A stretch of 64,000 nt of DNA from Photobacterium indicum (GTDB lineage Bacteria; Pseudomonadota; Gammaproteobacteria; Enterobacterales; Vibrionaceae). This document shows positions 53,136 through 61,429 of this stretch, piece after piece. The notes under the pieces are model-generated. The model did not search any database and was not told the origin of the DNA. It saw only the letters and a program-made list of their open reading frames with translations. Every line of letters begins with the position of its first letter. The first letter of the stretch is position 1. The stretch lies in contig NZ_PYOC01000002.1 in the NCBI RefSeq assembly GCF_003026215.1, positions 124,001 to 188,000 of the forward strand. Direction: 5' to 3'. Position numbers and translations under genes: made by a program.

Positions 53136-54319
53136 CGTAACCGCTTGCTCTGTTTATTAGCTACCTTCTGCATGTACTGTGCTGATTCTTTCGCTGATAA
53201 ACCATTTCTAAACCGTTGATAACCTTTTTCCATTGCAGCCCAAACAATAGCCATGTTTGTTTCCGATGACATCGGCTTAGCAAATTGTAGCTGCTGTAAT
53301 AACACTAATTCATCACCCTTTGCTTGAGAAACAACCTGTTGAAATAAAGCTTGATGAACAGGTAATAAATGATAATTTTGGTAGACCCACTGTTGGTTAT
53401 CTTCACGCTGAACAAATGTTAGGAAAGCTGCAATTCTATTTTCCCTCTCACTGTTTTTTGTCAATTTACCAGGAAGGGTAAAGACAAACGTACTTTTCAT
53501 TGAATACATAGGTTTGCTGTTAAGTGTTGGCAACAATGCCACCCCTAAATCATCACCCATTTCATCTTTTAAGTCTTGATATGCCCAATCACCATTAATT
53601 GCATAAGCTTCTTCACCTTTAATCAAACGTTGCTGAGAGCAATTATAATTACATGTTTTATCAACAACTTGCTGAACAGAGAGTTGTTGATAGTAATCAA
53701 GTGCTTCAACCATTTCAGGCGTATCTAAAGTGATCATATCACCATCTAGAGGTTGCCCATTAAAAGCGAATAGAAATGGCATGAAAAAGTACATATCAGT
53801 ATAATTCCAGCCAATTGGCATAAGATTATTATCTCGATATTGCTGAGATGTTTTTATAAGTTCTTGCCAACTAGCTACGGGTTCTTCGACAAACTTTTTA
53901 TTATAAAACAACATTAAGTGGTTACCTTGTATAACAGGCACCCCCCAATAAGCATCATCGACTTTAGCCGTTTTTAATGCATCTTCGCTAAGGTCAGTAC
54001 TCAACCACTGTTCCAAAACTGGCTCTAATCGCATTTGCTGGTAAAGACCCAAAAAATCAGATGGTACTAAAGCAAGATCCGGCACGCCACCGTATTGAGC
54101 CCCTAGCAAAAGTTCTGCTTTAATTTTACTCGGCTTAAACTGGACTAGCGACACTTGAATGCCAGTTTCTTGTTCAAAACGCTGCACTAAACCTTCAACA
54201 AATCGTGATGACTGATGTGAATACCAAATAGTAATATCTGCCGCAAAAGCGGATTGTGAGGAAAGAGTGCCTAGTATTAAGGCTACTAACATCAATATAA
54301 AACGGCGAAAAACGGTCAA
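53132..54319 (-). CDS. Periplasmic family-1 extracellular solute-binding protein
   Basis: This 395-residue protein is like the sugar-binding proteins of ABC transporters: signal peptide (about 1-26, cut after AFA), ITIWYSHQSS, FEQETGIQVSLVQF, and a VPVIQGNHLMLFYNKKF hinge motif. The start is set at TTG 54319 after GAGG, giving a normal signal peptide; the frame extends to TTG 54352. No ABC permease or ATPase gene is nearby. Its only partner is the GGDEF sensor, overlapping by 4 bp. I infer that it binds a sugar or similar ligand and modulates the cyclase rather than transport. Confidence 0.88.
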   Translation of the reverse strand: MTVFRRFILMLVALILGTLSSQSAFAADITIWYSHQSSRFVEGLVQRFEQETGIQVSLVQFKPSKIKAELLLGAQYGGVPDLALVPSDFLGLYQQMRLEPVLEQWLSTDLSEDALKTAKVDDAYWGVPVIQGNHLMLFYNKKFVEEPVASWQELIKTSQQYRDNNLMPIGWNYTDMYFFMPFLFAFNGQPLDGDMITLDTPEMVEALDYYQQLSVQQVVDKTCNYNCSQQRLIKGEEAYAINGDWAYQDLKDEMGDDLGVALLPTLNSKPMYSMKSTFVFTLPGKLTKNSERENRIAAFLTFVQREDNQQWVYQNYHLLPVHQALFQQVVSQAKGDELVLLQQLQFAKPMSSETNMAIVWAAMEKGYQRFRNGLSAKESAQYMQKVANKQSKRLR

Positions 54320-54423
54320 CTCACACGCCTCTAAAAAGGAACCATCGGTCAAATGACCATAAAAACGGCATAAACGCCTATTTATTTAAGCACTTAGACT
54401 ACCATTTTTTATACAGTATCACT

Positions 54424-54612
54424 CTAAGTTATAGACGAAAAGTACAGAAACACGTGTACCACATAGTTAACATTACCACTATCAAGATTATCCTCTACCA
54501 TTTTATAAATTATCATATAGAAGATGAAACTAACCACATAAGAAGCTGTCTTTATACCCAAGTAACGGTAATAAATTAAATACGACTCTTTCGTTAAATA
54601 GTCTACCTTCAA
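54424..54612 (-). CDS. Possible small membrane protein (weak)
   Basis: An open frame of up to 62 codons with one hydrophobic stretch (ASYVVSFIFYMIIYKM). It opens with TTG and no ribosome site, and the region is very AT-rich, where such frames arise by chance. The rest of the 54320-54725 gap shows nothing else. Confidence 0.15.
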   Translation of the reverse strand: MKVDYLTKESYLIYYRYLGIKTASYVVSFIFYMIIYKMVEDNLDSGNVNYVVHVFLYFSSIT

Positions 54613-54725
54613 TGCTACTTATGTATTGAACGAATACCACGTTTTTACATTTTTAAATGGATTTAAGAGATAAAATTTATTTCACACTTAAATCATGATT
54701 TCTATAAAACAAAGAAAATAATAAA

Positions 54726-55247
54726 ATGAACACCTCACACTATTTTAAGTTTTCATCTTGTATCATCACGCTTGTTTTTATAACAGCTTGTCAAAGCCCT
54801 AATGCGCCTTCAAGTTCAGTAGCCAAAAACTTAACGGTAAATAGCCCCACAAGACATGAACAAAAAATGATCAGTTATGCGCGTAGTTTTATCGGTACTA
54901 AATATGTGTGGGGCGGGTCTACCCCAAAAGGCTTTGATTGCTCAGGTTTCATTCAATACGTATATAATAGTTACAATATTAAAATTCCAAGAACGACGTC
55001 AGAGTACTCTCAACTTTTCACAAAATCTGTGACGTTAAAGGATGCACAAGTCGGCGATCTGATTGTATTTACAGGAACAAACCCTAATGTACGAAAACCT
55101 GGCCACGCTGGTATAATTTCAGAGATAAATAATAATTCAATAAAGTTTGTACATAGCTCATCATCGCAGAAGCACTTCGGTGTAACGGAAACGAATTATC
55201 ATAAAAGTGGTTACCCCAAACGCTTTTTAACTGTCGTTAGAATGTAA
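54726..55247 (+). CDS. NlpC/P60-family lipoprotein, cell-wall endopeptidase
   Basis: The 173-residue protein has a lipoprotein signal peptide with lipobox ITAC (lipid on Cys22) and an NlpC/P60 domain. The catalytic Cys72 sits in GFDCSGFIQY, His127 in PGHAGII, and the third residue is His in KFVHSSS. Such proteins cut peptide cross-links in peptidoglycan from the outer membrane or periplasm and are close to E. coli Spr/MepS. It stands alone; the start is the first ATG in an AT-rich region with GAAAATAATAA before it. Confidence 0.9.
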   Translation: MNTSHYFKFSSCIITLVFITACQSPNAPSSSVAKNLTVNSPTRHEQKMISYARSFIGTKYVWGGSTPKGFDCSGFIQYVYNSYNIKIPRTTSEYSQLFTKSVTLKDAQVGDLIVFTGTNPNVRKPGHAGIISEINNNSIKFVHSSSSQKHFGVTETNYHKSGYPKRFLTVVRM

Positions 55248-55443
55248 CGATAAAAATAACAATACATTGACAAAAATGTTTATTTTATTCGTAGAAATAC
55301 GCTTAATTTTTGTTAGTATCTATATCTAAGCTACATCAAGACTCTTGCTTCATAGATAACCTTCATCTTGAATGGCATATAAGCACCCCAGGTACTATTC
55401 TTACTGGGATTAATTCAGATAAATAACATATAATGACAGAACA

Positions 55444-56610
55444 ATGCAGTTAGCTGAAAACACGCACACAATCAATGATGAAAGCCAAGTTCTGGTTCTC
55501 GATTTAACACCGTTTGGTTTTAAGTTCAGCCTAAAATTATGGCCGTGGGATCAGCAATTACTTTTGAAGCGCGAGTACACGAATGGTGATATTGAATCCT
55601 TAGAAGGAAACATTGGTTTTTCTATCGATCAAATCGCCTTTACGCCTGGTGGCGATGAATGGATTGCCTCTATTCCCCCGTTACTTGTAGAACGCGTAAA
55701 ACCATTCCCTGAAACTTCAATTTATATGTTGAGCTTGGCAGCTTCCAATAGAAATGCTCGTCAGCTTCTTGAATTACGCCCTGCTCTATTATATTTAATC
55801 TGCAATGAATACCCTCTAGATCGCGAAAAATCATTAGAACTTTGCCAATACGGTCAACGTGAAATCTTACGTATACTCGGTTTTTCACACAGTAAAGCAG
55901 CCTTGCGCTTTTTAGATCGTCTAGATATTACGTTTGATACGCGTTCAAGCCATACCTTAGTTACACGCCTATTGCATCCAATTGCTGAGCGTTACCGTCT
56001 ATTTGGTCATTACCCTATTATTACTCATCAGTCATTACAGCTTGATATGGTATTACCGGGATTAACTGGCTCAAACCTTGCTATTAATTTATCTGAGAGC
56101 AAGCTCAAAAGCAGAATTAAACTGCCAACGTTACTTAATGACACATTAATGATGGGGGTTAATTTAGGTTTAACTGAACCTATGCGTTATTTACGTAAGT
56201 TACGCACCGTCGAAGATGTTTCAGCACTACATGATAGCTGGATTCGAGCCCAAAACCGTAAGCACTATGTACCGTGTCCGACCCATAAAAAGCCGTATCA
56301 GATAGTCTTTACTGGTACTGAATATATTCAGCCGTTAACAAACTATTTTGAATTACGTGATGAAGGTGAAGAGCAACGCCATTGTGTAGGAGCTTACCAT
56401 GCGCGAGTTTTAAACGATGAATATCAAGTATTCAAAGTCACTGCACCAGAGCGTGTCACGATGGGAGTTAGGATGATAAGGCGCCCTGATGGTCGTAAGT
56501 ATTACGAAATTGACCAAGTTCAAGCAAAATGTAATCGTCGCCCTCTTGAAGAAACACTTCAAGCCCTTTATGCATGGCTCGAAGGTGAAAAGCAACGCAT
56601 GAATTTATAG
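55444..56610 (+). CDS. PcfJ-like protein
   Basis: A 388-residue protein. Its C-terminal part (about 290-370) has YFELRDEGEEQRHCVGAYHARV, the short form EQRHCVGAYH being the hallmark of the PcfJ family named after a gene of an enterococcal conjugative plasmid. Function is unknown. The N-terminal 280 residues are helical and unrecognised. No conjugation genes are near, so this is probably the chromosomal, stand-alone form seen in Vibrionaceae. It has its own terminator 18 nt downstream. Confidence 0.7.
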   Translation: MQLAENTHTINDESQVLVLDLTPFGFKFSLKLWPWDQQLLLKREYTNGDIESLEGNIGFSIDQIAFTPGGDEWIASIPPLLVERVKPFPETSIYMLSLAASNRNARQLLELRPALLYLICNEYPLDREKSLELCQYGQREILRILGFSHSKAALRFLDRLDITFDTRSSHTLVTRLLHPIAERYRLFGHYPIITHQSLQLDMVLPGLTGSNLAINLSESKLKSRIKLPTLLNDTLMMGVNLGLTEPMRYLRKLRTVEDVSALHDSWIRAQNRKHYVPCPTHKKPYQIVFTGTEYIQPLTNYFELRDEGEEQRHCVGAYHARVLNDEYQVFKVTAPERVTMGVRMIRRPDGRKYYEIDQVQAKCNRRPLEETLQALYAWLEGEKQRMNL

Positions 56611-56627
56611 CCTTCGATAGTCGCTCT

Positions 56628-56660
56628 AAAGACCACAACGTTATTGAAGTGGTCTTTTTT
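56628..56660. terminator. Terminator shared by the PcfJ-like and Ap4A phosphorylase-like genes
   Basis: AAAGACCAC pairs with GTGGTCTTT, followed by more T residues. It lies between two convergent genes and has A and T runs on both sides. Confidence 0.88.
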
Positions 56661-56687
56661 ATTGCATCTCGCTGTGTTAATAAGAAG

Positions 56688-57491
56688 CTAACCTTGGCTA
56701 CAGTCTTTCAAAAACTGCATCATGCCGTACTCCTTTAGCCAAGCCAGTTGTTCAGGCTCTTTCACTAAAAAACGACCACTGTAGTTAATGCCATTCGCAA
56801 ACACATCATTTACCTGATTCGTAGAGCGTGGAATCATTAACATCCAGTGCTTAGTTAGTAGCAAATTGTATGGCTTACACACTAGCTCGCTTGGTAAGCT
56901 ATTGTCATTAGTTAAACCATTTTTATCCAATATACCTAGTTCTCTTAACCCCGCTAAATAACACAAATACAGTCGCTCACCACTGAGTGAATCAAACTGA
57001 TACAAGTGATGTTTGAACGGTAGTTCATGATTTATAATTGCGTGTTCTAAAGGAATAGAAGATTGTACGAGCTGCATGTGTCGGTGGGCTTGACTCGCGC
57101 CTGCAATCGTTCCGCTATTATAAAAACCTAACACATTGTCACTATCGAACCCCATTACCCATGCACAAAAATCCTGTAGCTCTAAAGGCGATGTTTGAGG
57201 AACGAACTCACGGGAGCAAATTAACAAGTGGGGAGATAACACCGGAAATTTATTAAGCAGGCAAACATGACTCTCACCAGCATTATCGACAAACATGTCT
57301 TCTTCGTAAGGTAAAAAAGGATTGTCTTGTTTCGTACCTGACTGAAATTTACGTTCCGCGTTTTGAGTAACGACATGCCCAAAGTAATCAATACCAGCTT
57401 CGTTGATCACACAAGCTTCGGTTGTTATGGGTAGAAGACTATTATTGACTAGTGCTTGCTCAACAACCTTTTCAGCTTTTTTCCAAAACAT
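56688..57491 (-). CDS. ATP adenylyltransferase (Ap4A phosphorylase-like, HIT superfamily)
   Basis: The 267-residue protein matches the Apa1/Apa2 type: FLPYEEDMFVDNAGESHVCLLNKFPV in the middle (short form NKFPVLSPHLL) and the modified HIT motif GASQAHRHMQLVQ with the two catalytic-site histidines. It would split diadenosine tetraphosphate by phosphorolysis to ATP and ADP. Length is a little under the yeast enzymes but usual for bacteria. ATG 57491 follows AAGG. It is a single-gene unit. Confidence 0.85.
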   Translation of the reverse strand: MFWKKAEKVVEQALVNNSLLPITTEACVINEAGIDYFGHVVTQNAERKFQSGTKQDNPFLPYEEDMFVDNAGESHVCLLNKFPVLSPHLLICSREFVPQTSPLELQDFCAWVMGFDSDNVLGFYNSGTIAGASQAHRHMQLVQSSIPLEHAIINHELPFKHHLYQFDSLSGERLYLCYLAGLRELGILDKNGLTNDNSLPSELVCKPYNLLLTKHWMLMIPRSTNQVNDVFANGINYSGRFLVKEPEQLAWLKEYGMMQFLKDCSQG

Positions 57492-57767
57492 GCCCTTATC
57501 CTTCTAATTTACCGATGAAATAACATAAAGCATGTTTGCCCTGCTGTCATGTCGCCAAAACGACAACCTAAGATTCCGTGCTTGATCGGTGCATTCAAAC
57601 TAAAGTGTATTGTTTAGTTTACACTTACATCAAAAATAGCAATGACAAAACTCAGGCCTTTTGTAGCAGGTTTGGATGAAAATTTGTATGATTCCCGCAT
57701 CAAGTTAAGTAGTGCTGTTTTCCAACGAACCCGTTTTCGTACTCCATGGAAAAGAGCAAGATTTAGC

Positions 57768-57850
57768 GGTAAACCTTTATTTTTCGGTCACTTAAAGGTT
57801 TACCATTAGATAGGGGTATTTTCAGTTCGGTCAAACTGATTACCCCTATT
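57768..57850. other. Two adjacent stem-loops of unknown role
   Basis: The first pairs GGTAAACCTTT (57768-57778) with AAAGGTTTACC (57794-57804), 11 bp perfect. The second pairs AGGGGTA with TACCCCT (57811-57848) and has an inner TCAGTT/AACTGA stem. CGGTCA occurs in both loops. They lie downstream of a good terminator, so they are not needed to end the permease transcript. They may be the leader of the Ap4A phosphorylase gene or a small RNA. Confidence 0.5.
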
Positions 57851-57967
57851 TTCCCTCTCTACTCCGTAAACCTTCGCGTTAATACATCCATTCTTATTTC
57901 TACTTGTTTGCTAAAGACCTCTGCCTTCTTCGCATCCTATTTTCCAGATTTACACTTTAAGAATACA

Positions 57968-58003
57968 AAAAAAGACGCTTACCTTTCGATAAACGCCTTT
58001 TTC
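57968..58003 (-). terminator. Terminator of the aromatic amino acid permease
   Basis: On the minus strand AAAGGCGTTT pairs with AAGCGTCTTT with two G-U pairs, followed by a run of seven T. It lies about 45 nt after the stop. Confidence 0.78.
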
Positions 58004-58046
58004 ATCTAAATCACATTCTATTTCTACAATCAGTAATCAACAGCTC

Positions 58047-59225
58047 TTATACCAACTGAGCACCAATTAAGAAGCAACCAAATACGAAACTAAGCCCCAT
58101 AGCAACCGAGCCGCCACCAGCTTGGTAAGCTTCTGCCAGAGCTTCATGCCCAGATGACTTTTGCTTTTCAAAACTACGTAACTTCATTGTCATCGCCATT
58201 GGTACAAAGATAGCCAAGAACACAAGAATAAAGCCAGCATAACCCAATACAGATAAGAACTGATCAGCGGCCCAAAGTGCACCAACTAATGGGAAAATAA
58301 AGGTAAGTACATAGGTAACGGCTTTATTTTGCTTAAATGTATCCGCATTTTGATCGAACAGTGCCATGGCCACGCCCAAGAATGACGTCAGTAACGCTAG
58401 GCCTGTGAAAGTAGACAGAATTACTTGAATGCCGCTGAAACGCTCGCCCAATGCGGCAATCAATTCAGACACATTTGAAAACTTCACCAATTGTTCTGGG
58501 GTTAAGTTACCCACAACGGCATATAACCACAATAAGTAACAAGCTAATGGAATAACAGAGCCTACAATAACCATGTTACGCAAATCACGGTGTGACGCGC
58601 CTTTGTTGTAGGTTACAAGTGATGGAATCACGACCATAAAACCAAAGCTGGTGAACAACACTGAGCTGGTTTTTATTAGCTCAACTTTATCATTGCTTGC
58701 CGCATCTAAAAGGTGTTCAAAAGACATAGTCGGCACGAGCGAGAATAGCGTGATACCTAATACGACAACCATTACAGCAAACAACAGGCGGTTAATCTTA
58801 TCGATGGCTGCAGTACCAGAGGCAACGACTACACCTGCAACCAGTGTGAACAAGATTTGTGTCTGCATCATCGACATTTCAATGCCAACACCGTGCAGCA
58901 TCTTCTTCACTAAATCACCGGCTCCGATGATGTAAGCCATCAATAAGCATACTAACAACGCGTAAAGCAAACCGTTGGTGACCAGCTGGCCGCCTTTACC
59001 CAAGGTCTTACGCGCAATGGTGTTCATGCCTAAGCCACCACCAGCTTTAATACTGGCTTCAAGTAATAACAATGCGGCGTAGGTTGTACCCAACCAAATC
59101 ACCCCCATCAAAAGAGTGCCCCATAATAGGCCAAACTGCGCCAGTACCATCGGAATGGCTAACATACCTGCGCCCAGCGCGGTACCTGCAATGATTAACG
59201 AACTACCCACTAATTTTAAATTCAC
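58047..59225 (-). CDS. Aromatic amino acid permease, TyrP/Mtr (HAAAP) family
   Basis: The 392-residue inner-membrane protein has about eleven membrane segments. The N-terminus GSSLIIAGTALGAGMLAIPM is the sodium/proton-coupled HAAAP family signature, and GFMVVIPSLVTYN is the conserved central motif. It probably imports tyrosine or tryptophan with H+; which one cannot be told. Upstream lie a TGTAAAC half-site that could belong to a TyrR box, and a possible leader frame with terminator at 59416-59595. Confidence 0.88.
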   Translation of the reverse strand: MNLKLVGSSLIIAGTALGAGMLAIPMVLAQFGLLWGTLLMGVIWLGTTYAALLLLEASIKAGGGLGMNTIARKTLGKGGQLVTNGLLYALLVCLLMAYIIGAGDLVKKMLHGVGIEMSMMQTQILFTLVAGVVVASGTAAIDKINRLLFAVMVVVLGITLFSLVPTMSFEHLLDAASNDKVELIKTSSVLFTSFGFMVVIPSLVTYNKGASHRDLRNMVIVGSVIPLACYLLWLYAVVGNLTPEQLVKFSNVSELIAALGERFSGIQVILSTFTGLALLTSFLGVAMALFDQNADTFKQNKAVTYVLTFIFPLVGALWAADQFLSVLGYAGFILVFLAIFVPMAMTMKLRSFEKQKSSGHEALAEAYQAGGGSVAMGLSFVFGCFLIGAQLV

Positions 59226-59415
59226 AATATTTACCTATACCTAATTGTTACTTGTTTACACCCCATTGCTTGCAGAAAAGGTACGCAATACTCGGTCAGT
59301 TGTGCGAATTCCGGACATGATAGACTTTGATATAAAAGAGTATTCATCATGTACTGCAATCAAATTGAAAAAGGTGTAACGAATAAAGATGTCTTAATAA
59401 ATTGAAATTTCAGGA

Positions 59416-59595
59416 TTAAAATCGAAAAGCACTAAGACCTGAAAAAGCAAAAAAGCCCATAAATCGGCTTGAGGTATAGGAAAGATAGACGTGGGTGCGT
59501 GAAGCAATACGGGTCGACCCCGAACGTATAGCGGCGGATATTGCATGTAGTATGCTTGCTGGCATTAACTGCAGCACAGCAGAAATGTGTTTCAT
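59416..59595 (-). CDS. Possible 59-residue leader ORF before the permease
   Basis: The frame starts at ATG 59595 with GGAG 8 nt upstream and ends in TAA at 59416-59418. The predicted peptide begins MKHISAVLQLMPAS and its last 23 residues hold two Tyr and six Phe. The segment is richer in GC than its surroundings. A terminator-like hairpin (59440-59474) lies inside its 3' part. Position and aromatic codons suit an attenuator for the permease, 190 bp downstream, but the peptide is longer than classic leaders. It may also be a gene remnant. Confidence 0.35.
   Translation of the reverse strand: MKHISAVLQLMPASILHAISAAIRSGSTRIASRTHVYLSYTSSRFMGFFAFSGLSAFRF
59440..59474 (-). terminator. Terminator-like hairpin between the Crp/Fnr gene and the permease
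   Basis: On the minus strand AAGCC pairs with GGCTT around GATTTATG-like loop bases, followed by TTTTTTGC. It may end the Crp/Fnr transcript, whose stop is about 290 nt upstream, or act as an attenuator of the permease. Confidence 0.55.
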
Positions 59596-59765
59596 TTATC
59601 GTACTCCAAAAACGATGTAATCCCTATTTTCCAATGACAGGTCTTCTGCCATCTACACTGCTCCGGTCAGAACAGTAAATCGGTCACTGAGCAAAATAAT
59701 AAACTTCGCACTAAAGCACAATGATTATTTTACAATAATTTGTTATAAATACGTAAAATTTACTG

Positions 59766-60446
59766 CTAATCATAATGGTCGATAAAGGTTTTTAATGCTG
59801 AAAGACTGACTATTGAGATTTCCGCCCCCTCTTTTTCTATTAATCCTTTCTCTATCAGTTCTTTTACTGCGCGACGATAAACGCGGCTAGAAGTGCCAAA
59901 CCGCTCAGCTTCCAACGTCACTTTATCGAAGTTGCCAAGCATCACATTCACTTGGCTGCGATGCCACAAATCGTAAGCAATATTATAAGTAATCGGATGC
60001 AATAACCTATGGGTATAGATATCTAACGAGTCTTGGTAATCGGCAGCCAGCGCGCTAGAAAAAAACACTTGAAACTCAGGTCGCTCAATCAGCAATGTCG
60101 TCAATGCTTGTAAACAGATAATATCAACATCGAGATCTTCTTCTGCCACCACACTCCATTGGCAAGGGGTGTCACTGAAAAATTCCATTTCACCAAAGAT
60201 ATGATGATCACAATCGATCTCTCCCAATTGAAAACGACGGCCATTCATTGCGGCAATATTCATTGAAACACGCCCAACCGACACCACATACAAGTATTCT
60301 AACGTTTGTCCCTGACGCAAAATTTCATCGCCAGCACAGAACAACTGCTGGTGCGTTTGGCATTGATAAAACGCAGCTTTAAAGGCAGGATAAAGTGTTT
60401 CAAGGTGACGTGTGAAACGTCCTTGCTGATAGGGCTTAATCTGCAT
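59766..60446 (-). CDS. Crp/Fnr-family transcription regulator (YeiL-like)
   Basis: The 226-residue protein has a cyclic-nucleotide-binding-type beta barrel (about 25-130; GDEILRQGQTLEYLYVVSVGRV, then GEMEFFSDTPCQWSV) and a C-terminal winged helix (about 165-222; SSRVYRRAVKELIEKGLIEKE). The barrel lacks the Arg-Ser/Thr cAMP-binding pair of Crp and the N-terminal Fe-S cysteines of Fnr, so the effector is unknown. It resembles E. coli YeiL, which lies near nucleoside genes; here a nucleoside phosphorylase and PnuC transporter sit next to it on the same strand, a plausible target. Confidence 0.82.
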   Translation of the reverse strand: MQIKPYQQGRFTRHLETLYPAFKAAFYQCQTHQQLFCAGDEILRQGQTLEYLYVVSVGRVSMNIAAMNGRRFQLGEIDCDHHIFGEMEFFSDTPCQWSVVAEEDLDVDIICLQALTTLLIERPEFQVFFSSALAADYQDSLDIYTHRLLHPITYNIAYDLWHRSQVNVMLGNFDKVTLEAERFGTSSRVYRRAVKELIEKGLIEKEGAEISIVSLSALKTFIDHYD

Positions 60447-60532
60447 AGCGTTGGGTTTCCAACATATTCTCGAGCAATTATTGGCTCACATGATATACCT
60501 AAATAGCAGGATTTTCTAAAAACAGGGTTATT

Positions 60533-60565
60533 TAAAAACAGGGCTATCTAAAATAGAAAGCCCTG
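60533..60565 (-). terminator. Terminator of the pnuC-phosphorylase operon
   Basis: On the minus strand CAGGGCT pairs with AGCCCTG, with an inner TCTA/TAGA stem, followed by TTTTT. It lies about 110 nt past the phosphorylase stop and before the Crp/Fnr gene, which therefore needs its own promoter. Confidence 0.85.
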
Positions 60566-60673
60566 CACATGTTAATAAAAACATATGCTGGGCTCTCAGG
60601 TTGTACACTGTATTCATATCAATCAAATACAGCCCTCAATACAGCAGCAGCCATAGTAATGTTACTTGCTCGC

Positions 60674-61429
60674 TTAATCGTTACACAGGGCATGCAACGC
60701 CGCCAAGGCAGCACGTTGTTCACCATTCATCATCACGGCCTCAGCATTCACATAGTGACCAACACCTTCTTGTACATCTTGCTCGAACAGCACGACATTA
60801 TTCAAAATCGATGCAACCTGCATCCCTCTCAACTTACCGACAGTCAGTAACGCCGAAGTTTCCATATCTGCGCCTAGTACGCCTTTTTCATGCCAATGCT
60901 GGCAAAGTTGCGCTTCGTTATCGGTATAAAAGCTATCGTGTGAACGTACCACACCGTAATGCACCTGACCGACATGTTGCTCGGTATTTGGCATTGTCAG
61001 AGAGCGATTCAAATAAGCTTCTATCTTGGCTATCAGATGACGATCTGCATATGCTGGAAAAGCACTCGAAACATACGTTTTCGATCCACCATCATCTCTT
61101 ACAGCAGCCTCGGCAACAATCAAATCACCCAGTGCAATATTAACTTGCAGTGCACCCGATGACCCCACGCGGATCACTTGCTTCACACCACACAAGTTAA
61201 GCTCTTCGAGTGCGATAATAGCTGACGGTGCACCAATGCCAGTACTGCAAATCGTGATGAGTTGATCATTGAATCGTCCATTCATCAAACGGTATTCACG
61301 GTTTTCAGCAATGATTTCGACACCATCCAGTAGGGCAGCAATGCGATTAACCCTATCAGGCTCACCACATACAATCACACGCTTAGCAATTTGTTCTGCC
61401 GAAACACAAAGGTGAGGTTGCTTACTCAT
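60674..61429 (-). CDS. Nucleoside phosphorylase (uridine phosphorylase-like)
   Basis: The 251-residue protein is of the PNP/UDP family. GEPDRVNRIA near residue 22 and STGIGAPSAIIALEEL near 62 form the phosphate site, VGSSGALQ the ribose region, and GADMETSALL the purine/pyrimidine specificity helix with the catalytic Glu. It cleaves a nucleoside with phosphate to base and (deoxy)ribose 1-phosphate; the exact base cannot be read. ATG 61429 overlaps the pnuC stop by one base (TAATG), so it is coupled to a nucleoside transporter. That pairing suggests import of a nucleoside followed by its phosphorolysis. Confidence 0.9.
   Translation of the reverse strand: MSKQPHLCVSAEQIAKRVIVCGEPDRVNRIAALLDGVEIIAENREYRLMNGRFNDQLITICSTGIGAPSAIIALEELNLCGVKQVIRVGSSGALQVNIALGDLIVAEAAVRDDGGSKTYVSSAFPAYADRHLIAKIEAYLNRSLTMPNTEQHVGQVHYGVVRSHDSFYTDNEAQLCQHWHEKGVLGADMETSALLTVGKLRGMQVASILNNVVLFEQDVQEGVGHYVNAEAVMMNGEQRAALAALHALCND

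Larger units (their letters stand above)
57492..58046. other. Intergenic region with two hairpins and a terminator
   Basis: The 555-bp gap between the permease stop and the Ap4A phosphorylase start has no credible frame. It holds a permease terminator (57968-58003) and two adjacent unexplained stem-loops (57768-57850). Confidence 0.6.

Noticed and set aside
54546..54562. Short match to the right end of the 12109 repeat
   Set aside because: Only about 11 bases agree and no partner repeat lies nearby.
60601..61143. 180-codon antisense frame over the nucleoside phosphorylase
   Set aside because: It is the shadow of a well-supported gene and is His/Ser-rich without any fold.
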